DNA of 46,110 bases from Pseudanabaena sp. M53BS1SP1A06MG (GCA_020404105.1 JADBWH010000022.1:1-46110), one strand, 5' to 3'. Shown: positions 24,056-32,773, counted from the stretch's first letter. A program made the numbers and translations. The notes: generated from the letters alone by a model not told the origin.

Positions 24056-24808
24056 ATGCAGCATTGGCAAAAATTTCAGGCAGCCTTAATTTTTTATACC
24101 TGTCTGCCCCTACTTCCCAAGGGAATGCTCGATTTTCGGGGAATTGCTGTCTATGCGCCACTAATCGGAATTTTTATCGGTAGTGCGATCGCCTGCTTAG
24201 ATCTCCTGTTAGGACTACTTAAACCTACACCTGAATTTATTTATCTGCGATCGCTACTTACGATTTTATTAGGATTATTAATCACGGGCGGTTTACATCT
24301 CGACGGGGCAATGGATACTGCCGACGGGCTTGCCGTTACCGATCCCAATCGTCGCCTTGAGGTGATGGCGGATAGTAATACGGGAGCCTTTGGAGCAATG
24401 GCAGCGATCGCTATTTTGCTTTTTAAAGTTGTTGCGCTTGCGGCGATTACAGATCAGCGATTTTGGATTTTAGCCAATGTTTGGGCTTGGGCAAGGTGGG
24501 GACAGTTACGAGCAATCATGGCTTATCCCTATCTCAAAGTGATCGGCAAGGGCAAATTTCATCAAGAAGATTTGCATCACTGGCAGGTGTGGCTAGTAGC
24601 GATTTTATTGACGATGAGTAATTTAGCGATCGCCTATTTTTTCCATGCAATTTATTTGGGAATTGGTATAACGCTGATTGGTTTTATCCTTGCATGGCTC
24701 ATTGGTGCATGGTTTAATCGTCAACTTGGTGGACATACGGGCGATACTTACGGTGCGATCGTCGAGTGGACAGAAGCCCTGAGTTTAGTAGCGATCGCCT
24801 ACTTGTAA
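24056..24808 (+). CDS. cobS: Adenosylcobinamide-GDP ribazoletransferase (cobalamin synthase)
   Basis: The 250-aa inner-membrane enzyme joins adenosylcobinamide-GDP to alpha-ribazole (or another lower base) to complete the nucleotide loop of cobalamin. The diagnostic motif GGLHLDGAMDTADGL (residues 78-92) carries Asp83, Asp87 and Asp90 of the presumed metal-binding site. MADSNTGAFGAMAAIAI and the late GGHTGDTYGAIVE, both conserved, follow. Several hydrophobic helices cover most of the protein. The ATG is only 11 bp past a strong hairpin. Confidence 0.95.
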   Translation: MQHWQKFQAALIFYTCLPLLPKGMLDFRGIAVYAPLIGIFIGSAIACLDLLLGLLKPTPEFIYLRSLLTILLGLLITGGLHLDGAMDTADGLAVTDPNRRLEVMADSNTGAFGAMAAIAILLFKVVALAAITDQRFWILANVWAWARWGQLRAIMAYPYLKVIGKGKFHQEDLHHWQVWLVAILLTMSNLAIAYFFHAIYLGIGITLIGFILAWLIGAWFNRQLGGHTGDTYGAIVEWTEALSLVAIAYL

Positions 24809-24841
24809 ATTCTTCAAGTTTGCAAGGTAAAATAATCCACT

Positions 24842-25096
24842 AACTTCAATGCAAATATCTTTGACTTAATTGCCGTTGAGATTCTTTCTCCTGTCCAGAT
24901 TCAGGTTTTAAAGGCTCGATTCCCTAAATCTCCTCCTGTCTTAACTGTTGCTTGGGCGATCGAATCCATTGCTTTCCTTGGGGGGTATCTTGAGCATCGT
25001 CGTAAGTCTCCCATTGGTATCCAAGTCCTCTGGCGTGGTTGGTCTAATTTACGTGATCTTTGTCGAGGCAGGCTTCTTGCTCAAATTCATACTTAA
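24842..25096 (+). pseudogene. IS4-family transposase C-terminal remnant
   Basis: An 84-codon frame without a start ends at 25096. It reads SPVQIQVLKARFP, then TVAWAIESIAFLGGYLEHRR, then SPIGIQVLWRGWSNLRDLCR and GRLLAQIHT. This is the standard C-terminal tail of IS4/Tn5-type transposases (aa pattern AxLGGxLxRKxDGxPGxxVLWRGWxxLxD). The catalytic region is absent, so it is a relic left at the edge of the Dnd island. Confidence 0.8.
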
Positions 25097-25281
25097 CGGG
25101 AAAAGTAAGATCGCAACGCGCCCAGTAAAGCCTTCAAACCTTGAAACTAGGTTGACACTACTAAGCATAAATACTCATTCGCATAAATTTAATAGCAAAT
25201 AAGTGACAATTATTTGTTGTAAAGTATTTCTAAGATAGATTAAGGTTTTAAATATTCTAAATGTAGAGACGATACAGGGTT

Positions 25282-27351
25282 TTATTGAATCTTTATCGCC
25301 TTACGCTTTGCTTTTAGTAATTTAATTGCTTCTGAATCAGCACCTTTTAGCCAAACTAATCGATGCCCTTGAAGCTCTGCACAATGTTCTTTTAATTTTT
25401 CTTGCCAACCTTGCCAGTGTGAAATGTCTTTCATATTTTCTAACAGTCCCCAACTTTCTTCCTGTTTGGTTAATTTGGCAAATTTCTCATACTGCGGGTA
25501 GTCGGATAAGACATAGGTATCTTTGGAATGTAGTACGGGGGGATTATCGGAGTTGTGATAGTCACGATAACGAACCTGTAAATCTCTCAGGTCGATTTGC
25601 ATTGAAGCTTGCATCTTTGGATGGGGATCTCGATCAAAGTCGGGATAAAACAGATAGCTGATTTTGGGTTTGTGAAGATGAAATTTGATTAGTGTGGCTC
25701 CATCCATTCTGCCAATGGTACGGCTGGCACATCCTTCATAAAGTCTGAGCATGGTATCTAGATGTTCTAGTGCTGAGATATGCACGTAGAGGGCTTGATG
25801 ATCTAGTCGCCCAATTTTGCTGTTTCGACAACAGGTAGCGATGAATCCTTCCCGACCTAAATTAAATAACATCAGGTCAGCCGTGGTACTTGCTCCTTGG
25901 TAAGATCCGAATAAGGATTTGATATCGGTTTGATATTGTTTAGAAAGTTGACTTGATTTGAGCCGTTTGTAAGGGTTGTCAAAGTTGCTGAGGGCTAGGA
26001 ATACTAAAATATCTTGGCGGCGCTTATCAGCGATCGCATCCCATTCGTCTTGATTGGTGGCGCTGACGATCAAGTTAAAGGCACGGCGTACTGTCCCAAA
26101 TTCTGTTAGTAACGGCTCAAAGTTTGACAGTTCTTCGCCGACGGGTAATCTGCCTCTCTCTGTGAAGAAATCCATGAGGGGATTAAGTAATTCACGATAG
26201 TCTTCAAAGCGTTTGGAGACAAGGCGGATTCTGGGTGTGGTAGCTCTTGAGCGAAAACGTGATGCTCTAAAGCTTTGCGCTAGCATTTCATCGCGAAATA
26301 CAAAATAAATGCCGAGAGCAACAGGAACTGAATCTACGCCTAATACTTGATCGATATAGAGTTTGAGTTCTTCTTGTTCATAGTATTTCTGAAATGTGTT
26401 ACGGCTACTCACTACGCCATCACTGTAAGCGATTTGTCCTTTGCCGACATCACCGATTAAAACTTGTGCTGATACTATCAAAACTTTTTGCGTTAATTCC
26501 CATGCTTTGATTAGTGCTTCTCTTCTTTCGATCTGTGATTCGATGACGTTGATAATATAGCCGAGGTTGACGATTTCGGCGCTGGTACGATCGCTTTGTG
26601 GTCGATAGTATGGGTCCCAACCTGTGCTAGTAAAACCGCGATCGCTAATTCTTTTGATATCTTCACCATGACCACAGCCATAGTCAAAGAAGGTTGTGTT
26701 TTCTGTAAATAGTCCTGCTTCTAGGGCGAGGCGAACGGGTTTGGATAGGTCAGGACGATGAATGGCAGCTTTATGGCGATCAATTTTGATGTTTCCCTCA
26801 CCCCCAGCCCCTCTCCCAGAAGGAGAGGGGAGCAAGATAACTTGATGATCTTTAAGTTCAACGTTGTATTCCTGTAAACGTTGTTCCCATCCTTTGCGAG
26901 TGCCAATGGTGCGCGTCTCATGAAATAAGCCGATCGCTTCTTCTTGTTTGGTTAGTTGAGTAAATATCTGATAAAGCGGATAGTCTTGATTTACGAAGGT
27001 TTCTTTGCGATGTAGGATTGGCGGATTGGAAGATTGGTAATAATCGCGCTGTTGAGTGGTTTGGGTTTGGAGGTCAACTTGAATACTTTGATGCAATGCA
27101 GGATGTGGGTCAGTATCAAATTCTGGATAGAACAGGTAGGAGATTTTGGGTTGTTCGTAGTTGAATTTGATGATGGTGAATTTGCTTTCTTTGGGAAGTA
27201 GTGATCTGGCTTGGCGATCGCATTCTTGTAATTGTGGAGATAAAGAGGCGATCGAGGAGAAGTGGACATAAAGCGCGTTGGGTAACTTTTTGCCGACATT
27301 ACTTTGTTGACATAGGTTAATTATTTGATTGTGATCACACCCTATAATCAT
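25282..27351 (-). CDS. DNA phosphorothioation-associated putative methyltransferase, with duplicated flanking domain
   Basis: The 689-aa protein matches the putative methyltransferase family that accompanies dnd gene clusters; its role in DNA modification is unproven. The SAM-binding motif FFDYGCGHGEDIKRI is at about 222-236. A domain of about 150 residues occurs twice: at 26-173 (ALYVHFSSIASLSPQL to VELKDHQVILL) and at 520-670 (ALYVHISALEHLDTML to AELQGHRLVWL). Shared stretches include KPKISYLFYPxFDxDPHP, YRDYHNSDNPPVLH and KFAKLTKQEE. So the methyltransferase core is framed by two copies. Right after copy 1, residues 174-186 (LLPSPSGRGAGGE) are encoded by a dispersed repeat. It is the last minus-strand gene of the island, divergent from the M15-like gene (25 bp between start codons). 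Confidence 0.82.
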   Translation of the reverse strand: MIIGCDHNQIINLCQQSNVGKKLPNALYVHFSSIASLSPQLQECDRQARSLLPKESKFTIIKFNYEQPKISYLFYPEFDTDPHPALHQSIQVDLQTQTTQQRDYYQSSNPPILHRKETFVNQDYPLYQIFTQLTKQEEAIGLFHETRTIGTRKGWEQRLQEYNVELKDHQVILLPSPSGRGAGGEGNIKIDRHKAAIHRPDLSKPVRLALEAGLFTENTTFFDYGCGHGEDIKRISDRGFTSTGWDPYYRPQSDRTSAEIVNLGYIINVIESQIERREALIKAWELTQKVLIVSAQVLIGDVGKGQIAYSDGVVSSRNTFQKYYEQEELKLYIDQVLGVDSVPVALGIYFVFRDEMLAQSFRASRFRSRATTPRIRLVSKRFEDYRELLNPLMDFFTERGRLPVGEELSNFEPLLTEFGTVRRAFNLIVSATNQDEWDAIADKRRQDILVFLALSNFDNPYKRLKSSQLSKQYQTDIKSLFGSYQGASTTADLMLFNLGREGFIATCCRNSKIGRLDHQALYVHISALEHLDTMLRLYEGCASRTIGRMDGATLIKFHLHKPKISYLFYPDFDRDPHPKMQASMQIDLRDLQVRYRDYHNSDNPPVLHSKDTYVLSDYPQYEKFAKLTKQEESWGLLENMKDISHWQGWQEKLKEHCAELQGHRLVWLKGADSEAIKLLKAKRKAIKIQ
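26795..26833. repeat. Dispersed repeat inside the methyltransferase gene
   Basis: CCCTCACCCCCAGCCCCTCT, then CCCAGAAGGAGAGGGGAGC. Same repeat type as in cobB (2330-2412). Translated on the minus strand it gives SPSGRGAGGEG, a peptide often seen where this repeat enters a coding region. Confidence 0.7.
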
Positions 27352-27376
27352 TGCAGGAGCAAACTAATCCAAATAT

Positions 27377-27955
27377 ATGTATCCAGAATACTCCCTTGGC
27401 AAATATCTAACACTAAAAGATTTTTGTACTTGTACACATACATACCATAAGTATTGTGACAAAATTAATCCTTACCCACAAACCAATATTGAAGAAACCC
27501 TACTAGCACTGAAGAATTTGCATCAGTGGATTATCGATCCAGTAATTGAGTATTTTGGAAAGGATAGTTTTTGCTTGACCTATGGGTTTTGCTCGCCTGA
27601 TTTGAAAAGATGGTTAGCAAAAAAAGATCCTGAAACAGGTCTAAAAAATGGACGTGTTGCTCCAGAAATCGATCAACATATGGCTCATGAAGTGAATAAA
27701 AATGGCAATTACTACTGTTCCCGTTTAGGAGCAGCCTGCGATTTTAAAATCACAAACACTCCCAGTGATGTGGTTATAGAATGGATTTTAACAAACCGAT
27801 TACCCTTTGATTCACTATACTTTTATGGGTTAGAGAGATCGCTGCATATTAGCTATGGATCTCAGCACAAGCGAGATATTCGTGCATTTAATGATCGTGG
27901 TGTTCCCACTCAAAAGGGTATTGAGAGTTGGGTTAAACTTGCTAAGGAAATTTAA
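27377..27955 (+). CDS. M15-like (D-Ala-D-Ala peptidase fold) protein in the Dnd island
   Basis: The 192-aa soluble protein appears to have the fold of peptidase M15A-type domains found in phage endolysins. KYLTLKDFCTCTHTY with helical sequence (LLALKNLHQWIIDPVIEYF) matches the N-terminal part of that domain. Then YCSRLGAACDFKITNTPSD resembles the metal-binding SxHxxGxAxD motif but without its His, and LHISYG would be the final His motif. A His earlier in the protein (EIDQHMAHEV) might replace the missing ligand; otherwise the enzyme is dead and may act as a binding protein. It faces away from the methyltransferase gene and has no signal peptide. Why it sits in a modification island is unknown. 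Confidence 0.5.
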   Translation: MYPEYSLGKYLTLKDFCTCTHTYHKYCDKINPYPQTNIEETLLALKNLHQWIIDPVIEYFGKDSFCLTYGFCSPDLKRWLAKKDPETGLKNGRVAPEIDQHMAHEVNKNGNYYCSRLGAACDFKITNTPSDVVIEWILTNRLPFDSLYFYGLERSLHISYGSQHKRDIRAFNDRGVPTQKGIESWVKLAKEI

Positions 27956-27980
27956 GAGCAAATATAGTTCACAATTAGTT

Positions 27981-28313
27981 TCAATTTATGGCAAAGTCTG
28001 TATATTGCCGAAGATTAGGCGGATCGAAACCAAGTACTATATCTTGTTTGGGAATTCCCATTTCAACTAATTCATTGGCTGCACCAATTTCAGTTCCGTC
28101 TTGTTGAATCCAAATTTTGCCATCAATAATATCTATATGGATAACTACGCCATAGCAACGTTTAGAATCGCGCCAACCAACATAAACAAGCTGATAATGA
28201 TCGCGTTCTGCATCAATAATTATTTGAGCTTGAATGCGATCGTCCCAAACATGTCGAGCATGATTTTCTAAGACAGTTTTTATGTACTGACGGTATTGGG
28301 TAATGGTATCCAT
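27981..28313 (-). CDS. xisI: XisI-family protein (fdxN element excision-controlling factor-like)
   Basis: 110 aa. MDTITQYRQYIKTVLENHAR and the sequence AERDHYQLVYVGWRDSKRCY are typical of XisI, one of the factors first linked to excision of the fdxN element in Anabaena. XisI/XisH pairs are now known to be widespread in cyanobacteria that do not make heterocysts, so a toxin-antitoxin-like or other role is possible. Its start lies inside the end of the broken xisH frame (34-bp overlap), the normal arrangement of the pair. Confidence 0.88.
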   Translation of the reverse strand: MDTITQYRQYIKTVLENHARHVWDDRIQAQIIIDAERDHYQLVYVGWRDSKRCYGVVIHIDIIDGKIWIQQDGTEIGAANELVEMGIPKQDIVLGFDPPNLRQYTDFAIN

Positions 28314-28499
28314 TTTTCTAGACTCTCAGATGCGATTGAATAAGTAATTAAATAAAGTCGATTTTGGGTAACTAGTTCTTGTACAAAGGGCGTTAAGAAG
28401 AAGCGATCGTATATATGGATAGGGATCATGGGTAATCGTCCAGCCGTCTTTTTGTAAGGCATTTTTAACAATGTCATGGAATAGATCGCGGGCTGACAT
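28280..28499 (-). pseudogene. xisH: xisH with internal out-of-frame deletion
   Basis: From ATG 28499 the frame reads MSARDLFHDIVKNALQKDGW and TITHDP, the normal XisH N-terminus. At about 28,415 the frame shifts directly into the normal C-terminus, YDRFFLTPFVQELVTQNRLY and LITYSI, ending WIPLP. XisH is usually about 140 aa; only about 70 codons remain. The middle, including the conserved nuclease-fold part, is gone. The first frame soon meets a stop. The C-terminal frame has its own ATG at 28477, which is unlikely to be used. Confidence 0.8.
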
Positions 28500-28586
28500 A
28501 GAAATTGTTGTTAAAATCTCAGTCTATCCTATAAGCAAGTCGTTCAACTCATTTGCGGATTTTTTATCACTTTTAAATGGGTAGTT

Positions 28587-28988
28587 TCAGCATCTATCCT
28601 CAATTATTTGACTAATGCCTAGAATTAAATCCTCAAGCTTTTTTATATTTGGATCGCCTGCAAGATAACCAATACCACGATGCAAATGAAGGCGAAACTG
28701 AGTGGCTAGAGTTTCTTTGTCTATACTTAGTCCATCATTGTAGCAACGTTGCTTGAGAGCAACAATGAGAATGTCTGATAGATTGCCAGCAAAAACTTGC
28801 CAAGTCATCTCTACATTGCTATCAGTGACAATATTAATAATTGATGGGGGAGTTGGTTCGGCGAGGGATTTACATAGCGCCCATCGACAGAGAACATTCC
28901 AATTCTCGATATGGGTAGCTCGTTTGAGTTTGAGGAGTTGCTCTCTGGCATTTTGAGAGATGCGGATGCGATCAATAGGGGGTTCCAT
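28587..28988 (-). CDS. dndE: DNA sulfur modification protein DndE
   Basis: 133-aa DndE, part of the DndCDE complex that inserts sulfur in the DNA backbone; known DndE binds nicked DNA. Family features: RIRISQNAREQLLKLKRATH and IENWNVLCRWALCKSLAEPT at the N-terminus and the C-terminal FRLHLHRGIGYLAGD. Length is typical for DndE (about 110-135). It follows dndD by 36 bp. A short direct repeat of the type GGTGATTGGTGATTG lies in the gap. Confidence 0.9.
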   Translation of the reverse strand: MEPPIDRIRISQNAREQLLKLKRATHIENWNVLCRWALCKSLAEPTPPSIINIVTDSNVEMTWQVFAGNLSDILIVALKQRCYNDGLSIDKETLATQFRLHLHRGIGYLAGDPNIKKLEDLILGISQIIEDRC

Positions 28989-29024
28989 GGGTTAGGTGAT
29001 TGGGAATTGGTGATTGGTGATTGA

Positions 29025-31016
29025 TTACCAGAAGTAACCTGATCTTATTGAGGTACGATTGATTGATTCGTCGTAGTCTAGGATATATTCGTGGGCGATT
29101 AGTTGATTTTGGCGGAGGCGTGTTACTTCTTCTTTGCCGATTTCGGTATCAGTTGAAAGCAGAATCACCTGTTGGCTGGCATTGGGGAAATAGCGATCAA
29201 GCAGATTTAAACGATGGGATGAGTCCAGACGACCAAGAGGTGTGTCAATGACGACAGGCAACTGGCAACATGAAACACGGGCTAGTCCCCACAAAAAGGC
29301 TATCGCTAACATTTGTTTTTCACCTGCGGAAAGGCGATGTTTTGGGATGGACTTACCTTCAGCATTATATAGCTCTAGTCGAAAGGTTTCAGGAGCGATC
29401 GTGATGCGATGTACAAGACGGGATTTGTGTAGAAGATGGAGAAAACATTCAGTGACACTATTTTCTAATTGAGCAATTTTATGGGCGGTGAGTTCCTTTC
29501 TAAAGGCATCCATAGTTGCTTGTACTTTACCAACGGACTGAAAGAAAAACTCTAAATTGCTTCTTGCGACTATAGTTGTTCCATAATTTTCTAGTTCTCT
29601 TTTACTAGAAGCTAACTTGCGTTCTAAAAGTGCTAAGTTACGTTGGGAATCATCTAGCTGATTGACTAGAGATTCACACAGTGCTTCAGCTTCTTCTTTT
29701 TTCTGTAAGAGTTGTTGATAGATTTCTGGACTTGCCGCAGAGGCAATCACATTTTGGATTTGAGAGCTTTCACGATCGCAAGATTCTAGTTTTTGCAATG
29801 CCACACTTGATAAAGCAAGGTTTTTGGGTAAATCTTGCTCTAAAAGATTGGATAGAGAATTTACTAGATCGAGATCGCTACCTAGCCATATTTCTCCATG
29901 CTGCGATTCATCTTCGAGTTGGGAAAGTTCTGTTTCTAAAAACTCTTGGACTAAGCGAGTGTACTTTTTAGGGAGTTGTTGCTCTACAAATTCTGATAGT
30001 TTGCGATCACGCTCTTTGATTAGATCTAGAGCAGCTTTAGCTTTTTGCAGATGTAGCTCTTTTTGGCTTTGGGAAAGTGCTTGTTCTAACAGAGGTGATT
30101 TAATCAACATCAGGGGTAAACAAGTTTCTGCTAAATCTAGCAATAACTTTCTTTGTTGATCTGCTTCTTCTTTGAGCCTTTGATAATTTTGCTCTAGTTC
30201 TTGCTTATCTCCCGCCGCTTTCCCGCCTTTACGCATGAATTCACGTTCTGCTTCTGCAAGGTTAACTTGAGCTTGTTTTAAGTCAACTTCTAGTTGGCTT
30301 TTATGTGCTGCTTCTAATTCAATTTCTGCGGATTGTTGAGCAATAAGGGATTCGATCTCTGTAAGTTTATTAAAAGCCTCTGTATCAGACGATTCACGCC
30401 GTTTTTTGCTGGTTAAGACTTCCAAATCAATTTCTAAGCGATCGACTAGCTCTAATCCGAGAATCGTGCGAATAGCATCGACAATGCCCTGTGTGGGAGT
30501 GTCTTGCAGTGCCAATTCTCGGATTTGTTCCCCATCAAATAGAAATAAGCCCGAAATCCCTATAGGTATAATCTCTTCAATAAATTCATCCCATGTGTTA
30601 GTCAGAGTTTCGTTATTCCAGCCATCGACACGGACTTCTAAAATATCGCGTCCATTTTTTGGTTGCTGTGTCCAGCGACGGGAGATCGAGATCGGAACTT
30701 GACGCAGTTCAGATTTATTGAAGTTGGCTTGTTCAAAGACTAATTCGATCGCTGCTTCTTCGCCAATTTTGGCTTCACGATTGACGCTTTGAGAGAGAAA
30801 TTCGCCATAGCTGAGGTTGCCTCTTGTGGAGCATTGGGCTTTTGCGCCGTATAGGACAAGGCGAAGGGCATCGATAAAGGTAGTTTTGCCACCACCATTT
30901 AAGCCACCTAGTAGGACGATTGGTGGATGGTCTTGACTGATATCGACAGAAAGATTGATCGTGTGCTTTCCTTGGTAAGCACCAAAATTTTGCAGAGTTA
31001 ATTCGCGAAAAATCAA
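29025..31016 (-). CDS. dndD: DNA sulfur modification ATPase DndD
   Basis: SMC-like ATPase of the phosphorothioation complex. From the chosen start it has 663 aa: FRELTLQNFGAYQGKHTINL, Walker A GGLNGGGKTT (37-46), a long two-part coiled coil, the signature HRLSAGEKQMLAIAFLWG and Walker B LPVVIDTPLGRLDSSH. I take the TTG at 31016 as start: it overlaps the dndC stop as TTGA and has AGAGGT 6 bp upstream, and the protein then begins exactly at the conserved domain. An in-frame ATG at 31061 would lie inside dndC and adds 15 residues without family character. The tight overlap shows translation coupling to dndC. Confidence 0.92.
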   Translation of the reverse strand: MIFRELTLQNFGAYQGKHTINLSVDISQDHPPIVLLGGLNGGGKTTFIDALRLVLYGAKAQCSTRGNLSYGEFLSQSVNREAKIGEEAAIELVFEQANFNKSELRQVPISISRRWTQQPKNGRDILEVRVDGWNNETLTNTWDEFIEEIIPIGISGLFLFDGEQIRELALQDTPTQGIVDAIRTILGLELVDRLEIDLEVLTSKKRRESSDTEAFNKLTEIESLIAQQSAEIELEAAHKSQLEVDLKQAQVNLAEAEREFMRKGGKAAGDKQELEQNYQRLKEEADQQRKLLLDLAETCLPLMLIKSPLLEQALSQSQKELHLQKAKAALDLIKERDRKLSEFVEQQLPKKYTRLVQEFLETELSQLEDESQHGEIWLGSDLDLVNSLSNLLEQDLPKNLALSSVALQKLESCDRESSQIQNVIASAASPEIYQQLLQKKEEAEALCESLVNQLDDSQRNLALLERKLASSKRELENYGTTIVARSNLEFFFQSVGKVQATMDAFRKELTAHKIAQLENSVTECFLHLLHKSRLVHRITIAPETFRLELYNAEGKSIPKHRLSAGEKQMLAIAFLWGLARVSCCQLPVVIDTPLGRLDSSHRLNLLDRYFPNASQQVILLSTDTEIGKEEVTRLRQNQLIAHEYILDYDESINRTSIRSGYFW

Positions 31017-32653
31017 GACTGTACCTCTGCGACTGGGGAACCAAATTTCATGGATGTCCAACTATTAGCCTGTGAATTAGCTTTTGGATTAGCCTGCTCA
31101 GCAGCTTCTGATTCGGTAGGTTTAGTTGGTTGTCCTAGGGCAAGTTGACGCACTTTATCTACATCTCCTTTCTCGGCAGCATCTTTGATATTTTTGAAAC
31201 GATGGGCGTTTTGAATTGCTTCTTCTGGCGATCGCGAACTGGTTTCAAAGCACTTTTCGAGGGCTTCATAGATACCAACGCGGCGCATTTTGCCATAATG
31301 CTGCTTTTCAACGCTGAGCAGTTTGGTGGAGAGTTCGAGGTGCATGGCATTATCACCGCAAAGCCTAGCTAGGATTTCCCATTCATCGGCTCCTAACAGG
31401 CTTTGATTATTGGGATTGTTGATATCGTGGAATTTTTCGCCCGTTACTTCTAGATAAATATGGGGCAATGCATCATCAAATTCATGTTTGTCTTCGCGCC
31501 AAATCCGCCTAATTTCGCTAAGTTCAGCTTGAGTGATTAGCTCGATCGCTTGCATTTCAGGAGGTGCATTTTTACGCGCTTCAGTTTGTGCTTTGAGTAA
31601 TTCCCTCAGCCAATTTTCACGCCATGTTTTGGTATAAGGCCCGGGGATCGGCTTGACTTCTTGTTTGCCGTCGCTGTTGTGGGTAAATAGCTGCACGTTG
31701 CCACTCATACGGCGAAAGTCGCGTTTGTCCCAATCATCTGGACTATCAAGGGCATTTCGCAAATCTAGCATGGGCTGCATCCATTCTTTTTCGTCATCAT
31801 TGAGGATCATCGCTTCCATCGATTTGTCTTTGTTGACGAGGGTGCAGACCCAGCAACCAAAGCGGGAGTCACCACAGCTAGGCGTATTGCTATCGATCAC
31901 CAAAGGACATTCATTGTCGGCAGTTGCGCCACGATACATGGTGAAGAGGTCTTGATTGCTGTTGCCCCAAGGGTTGGGATATTGCATGAGGTATAGCCAT
32001 ACTTCGCTGTTACTCCAGTCGGCAATGGGGCTATAGATTAAAGAATTGGGGAGGCTCCCGCTATAAAGCAGGGAAGTAAGATTGCTGTCACCAATGCGAT
32101 CGCCAATACTACCCATTTCATGATCGTTCATTGATCGCGATCGCCTAGAGCTTTCGGCTTTGCGTGTGCCAAGGACGATGATTACTTCGCCTTTAGCGCG
32201 GACAACGTTTTGGACAAATTGATTAGATGGTTTGATCTTGAGGCGATCGGTACACCATCTAAAGCCGTTGCGGGGTGCGGGGTAGCCTTTGCCGATAAGG
32301 TTGACCCAGAAGGTGTCTTTGACATCGGGAAATAGTAAATTTGCCGTGATGGGTAAGCCTTGCTCATCTGAGGCAGCTTGCATATTTGATATTGATCGCT
32401 TCACCCATGCAGCTACGATGGGGTTTTCAACGCGAGTGTCGGTGGTGATGACGTGAATCTGTTTGGTGCGGCGATCGCTTGGTAGTTGTTGGATGGCTTG
32501 CCAAACGAGTTGCAGGGTGGCGGTGGAGTCTTTGCCGCCTGAATAGCCAATAATCCAAGGAATTTCGTCATGGCAATACAACTGCTGGATCTCAATTATG
32601 AGGGCTTTGATGTCTTCGATTAATTGGGGTGCAGTACGCTGTGGTTCGGTCAT
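31013..32653 (-). CDS. dndC: DNA phosphorothioation sulfurtransferase DndC
   Basis: PAPS reductase-like ATP pyrophosphatase that activates the DNA backbone and transfers sulfur, with an Fe-S cluster in known members. 546 aa from ATG 32653. The PP-loop SGGKDST is at 38-44, preceded by PWIIGY. Cysteines in GFRWCTDRLKIKP and in GDSRFGCWVCTLVNKDKS are the usual Fe-S region. The C-terminal third (about 380-546) is helical. An upstream in-frame ATG at 32725 would add 24 residues that cross a palindrome; the shorter start fits the family (LIEDIKALIIEIQQLY close to the start). First gene of dndC-D-E. Confidence 0.93.
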   Translation of the reverse strand: MTEPQRTAPQLIEDIKALIIEIQQLYCHDEIPWIIGYSGGKDSTATLQLVWQAIQQLPSDRRTKQIHVITTDTRVENPIVAAWVKRSISNMQAASDEQGLPITANLLFPDVKDTFWVNLIGKGYPAPRNGFRWCTDRLKIKPSNQFVQNVVRAKGEVIIVLGTRKAESSRRSRSMNDHEMGSIGDRIGDSNLTSLLYSGSLPNSLIYSPIADWSNSEVWLYLMQYPNPWGNSNQDLFTMYRGATADNECPLVIDSNTPSCGDSRFGCWVCTLVNKDKSMEAMILNDDEKEWMQPMLDLRNALDSPDDWDKRDFRRMSGNVQLFTHNSDGKQEVKPIPGPYTKTWRENWLRELLKAQTEARKNAPPEMQAIELITQAELSEIRRIWREDKHEFDDALPHIYLEVTGEKFHDINNPNNQSLLGADEWEILARLCGDNAMHLELSTKLLSVEKQHYGKMRRVGIYEALEKCFETSSRSPEEAIQNAHRFKNIKDAAEKGDVDKVRQLALGQPTKPTESEAAEQANPKANSQANSWTSMKFGSPVAEVQS

Positions 32654-32696
32654 GGTTGGTAGATTTGCCTTGTTTTTCGGGATATCCCTATTACTG

Positions 32697-32718
32697 TTGT
32701 AGTCCAAATGGACTACAA
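32697..32718. promoter_or_regulatory. 22-bp palindrome in the dndC leader, candidate operator
   Basis: TTGTAGTCC-AAAT-GGACTACAA is a perfect 9+9 inverted repeat with 4-bp spacer, 44 bp upstream of the dndC ATG, in the 120-bp gap behind the AAA gene. It has no U tract, so a terminator is unlikely. An operator for a dimeric regulator is the best reading. Confidence 0.5.
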
Positions 32719-32773
32719 ATGGCAAGATGAAAACTAAAGCCTTTGAATTGGCAAATTAGCATTAGCAAATTAT

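Noticed and set aside
24948-25202. 84-aa plus-strand ORF with hydrophobic segments behind cobS
   Set aside because: It overlaps the IS4-type transposase tail in another frame; that tail (LGGYLEHRR, VLWRGW) is clearly the real coding relic.
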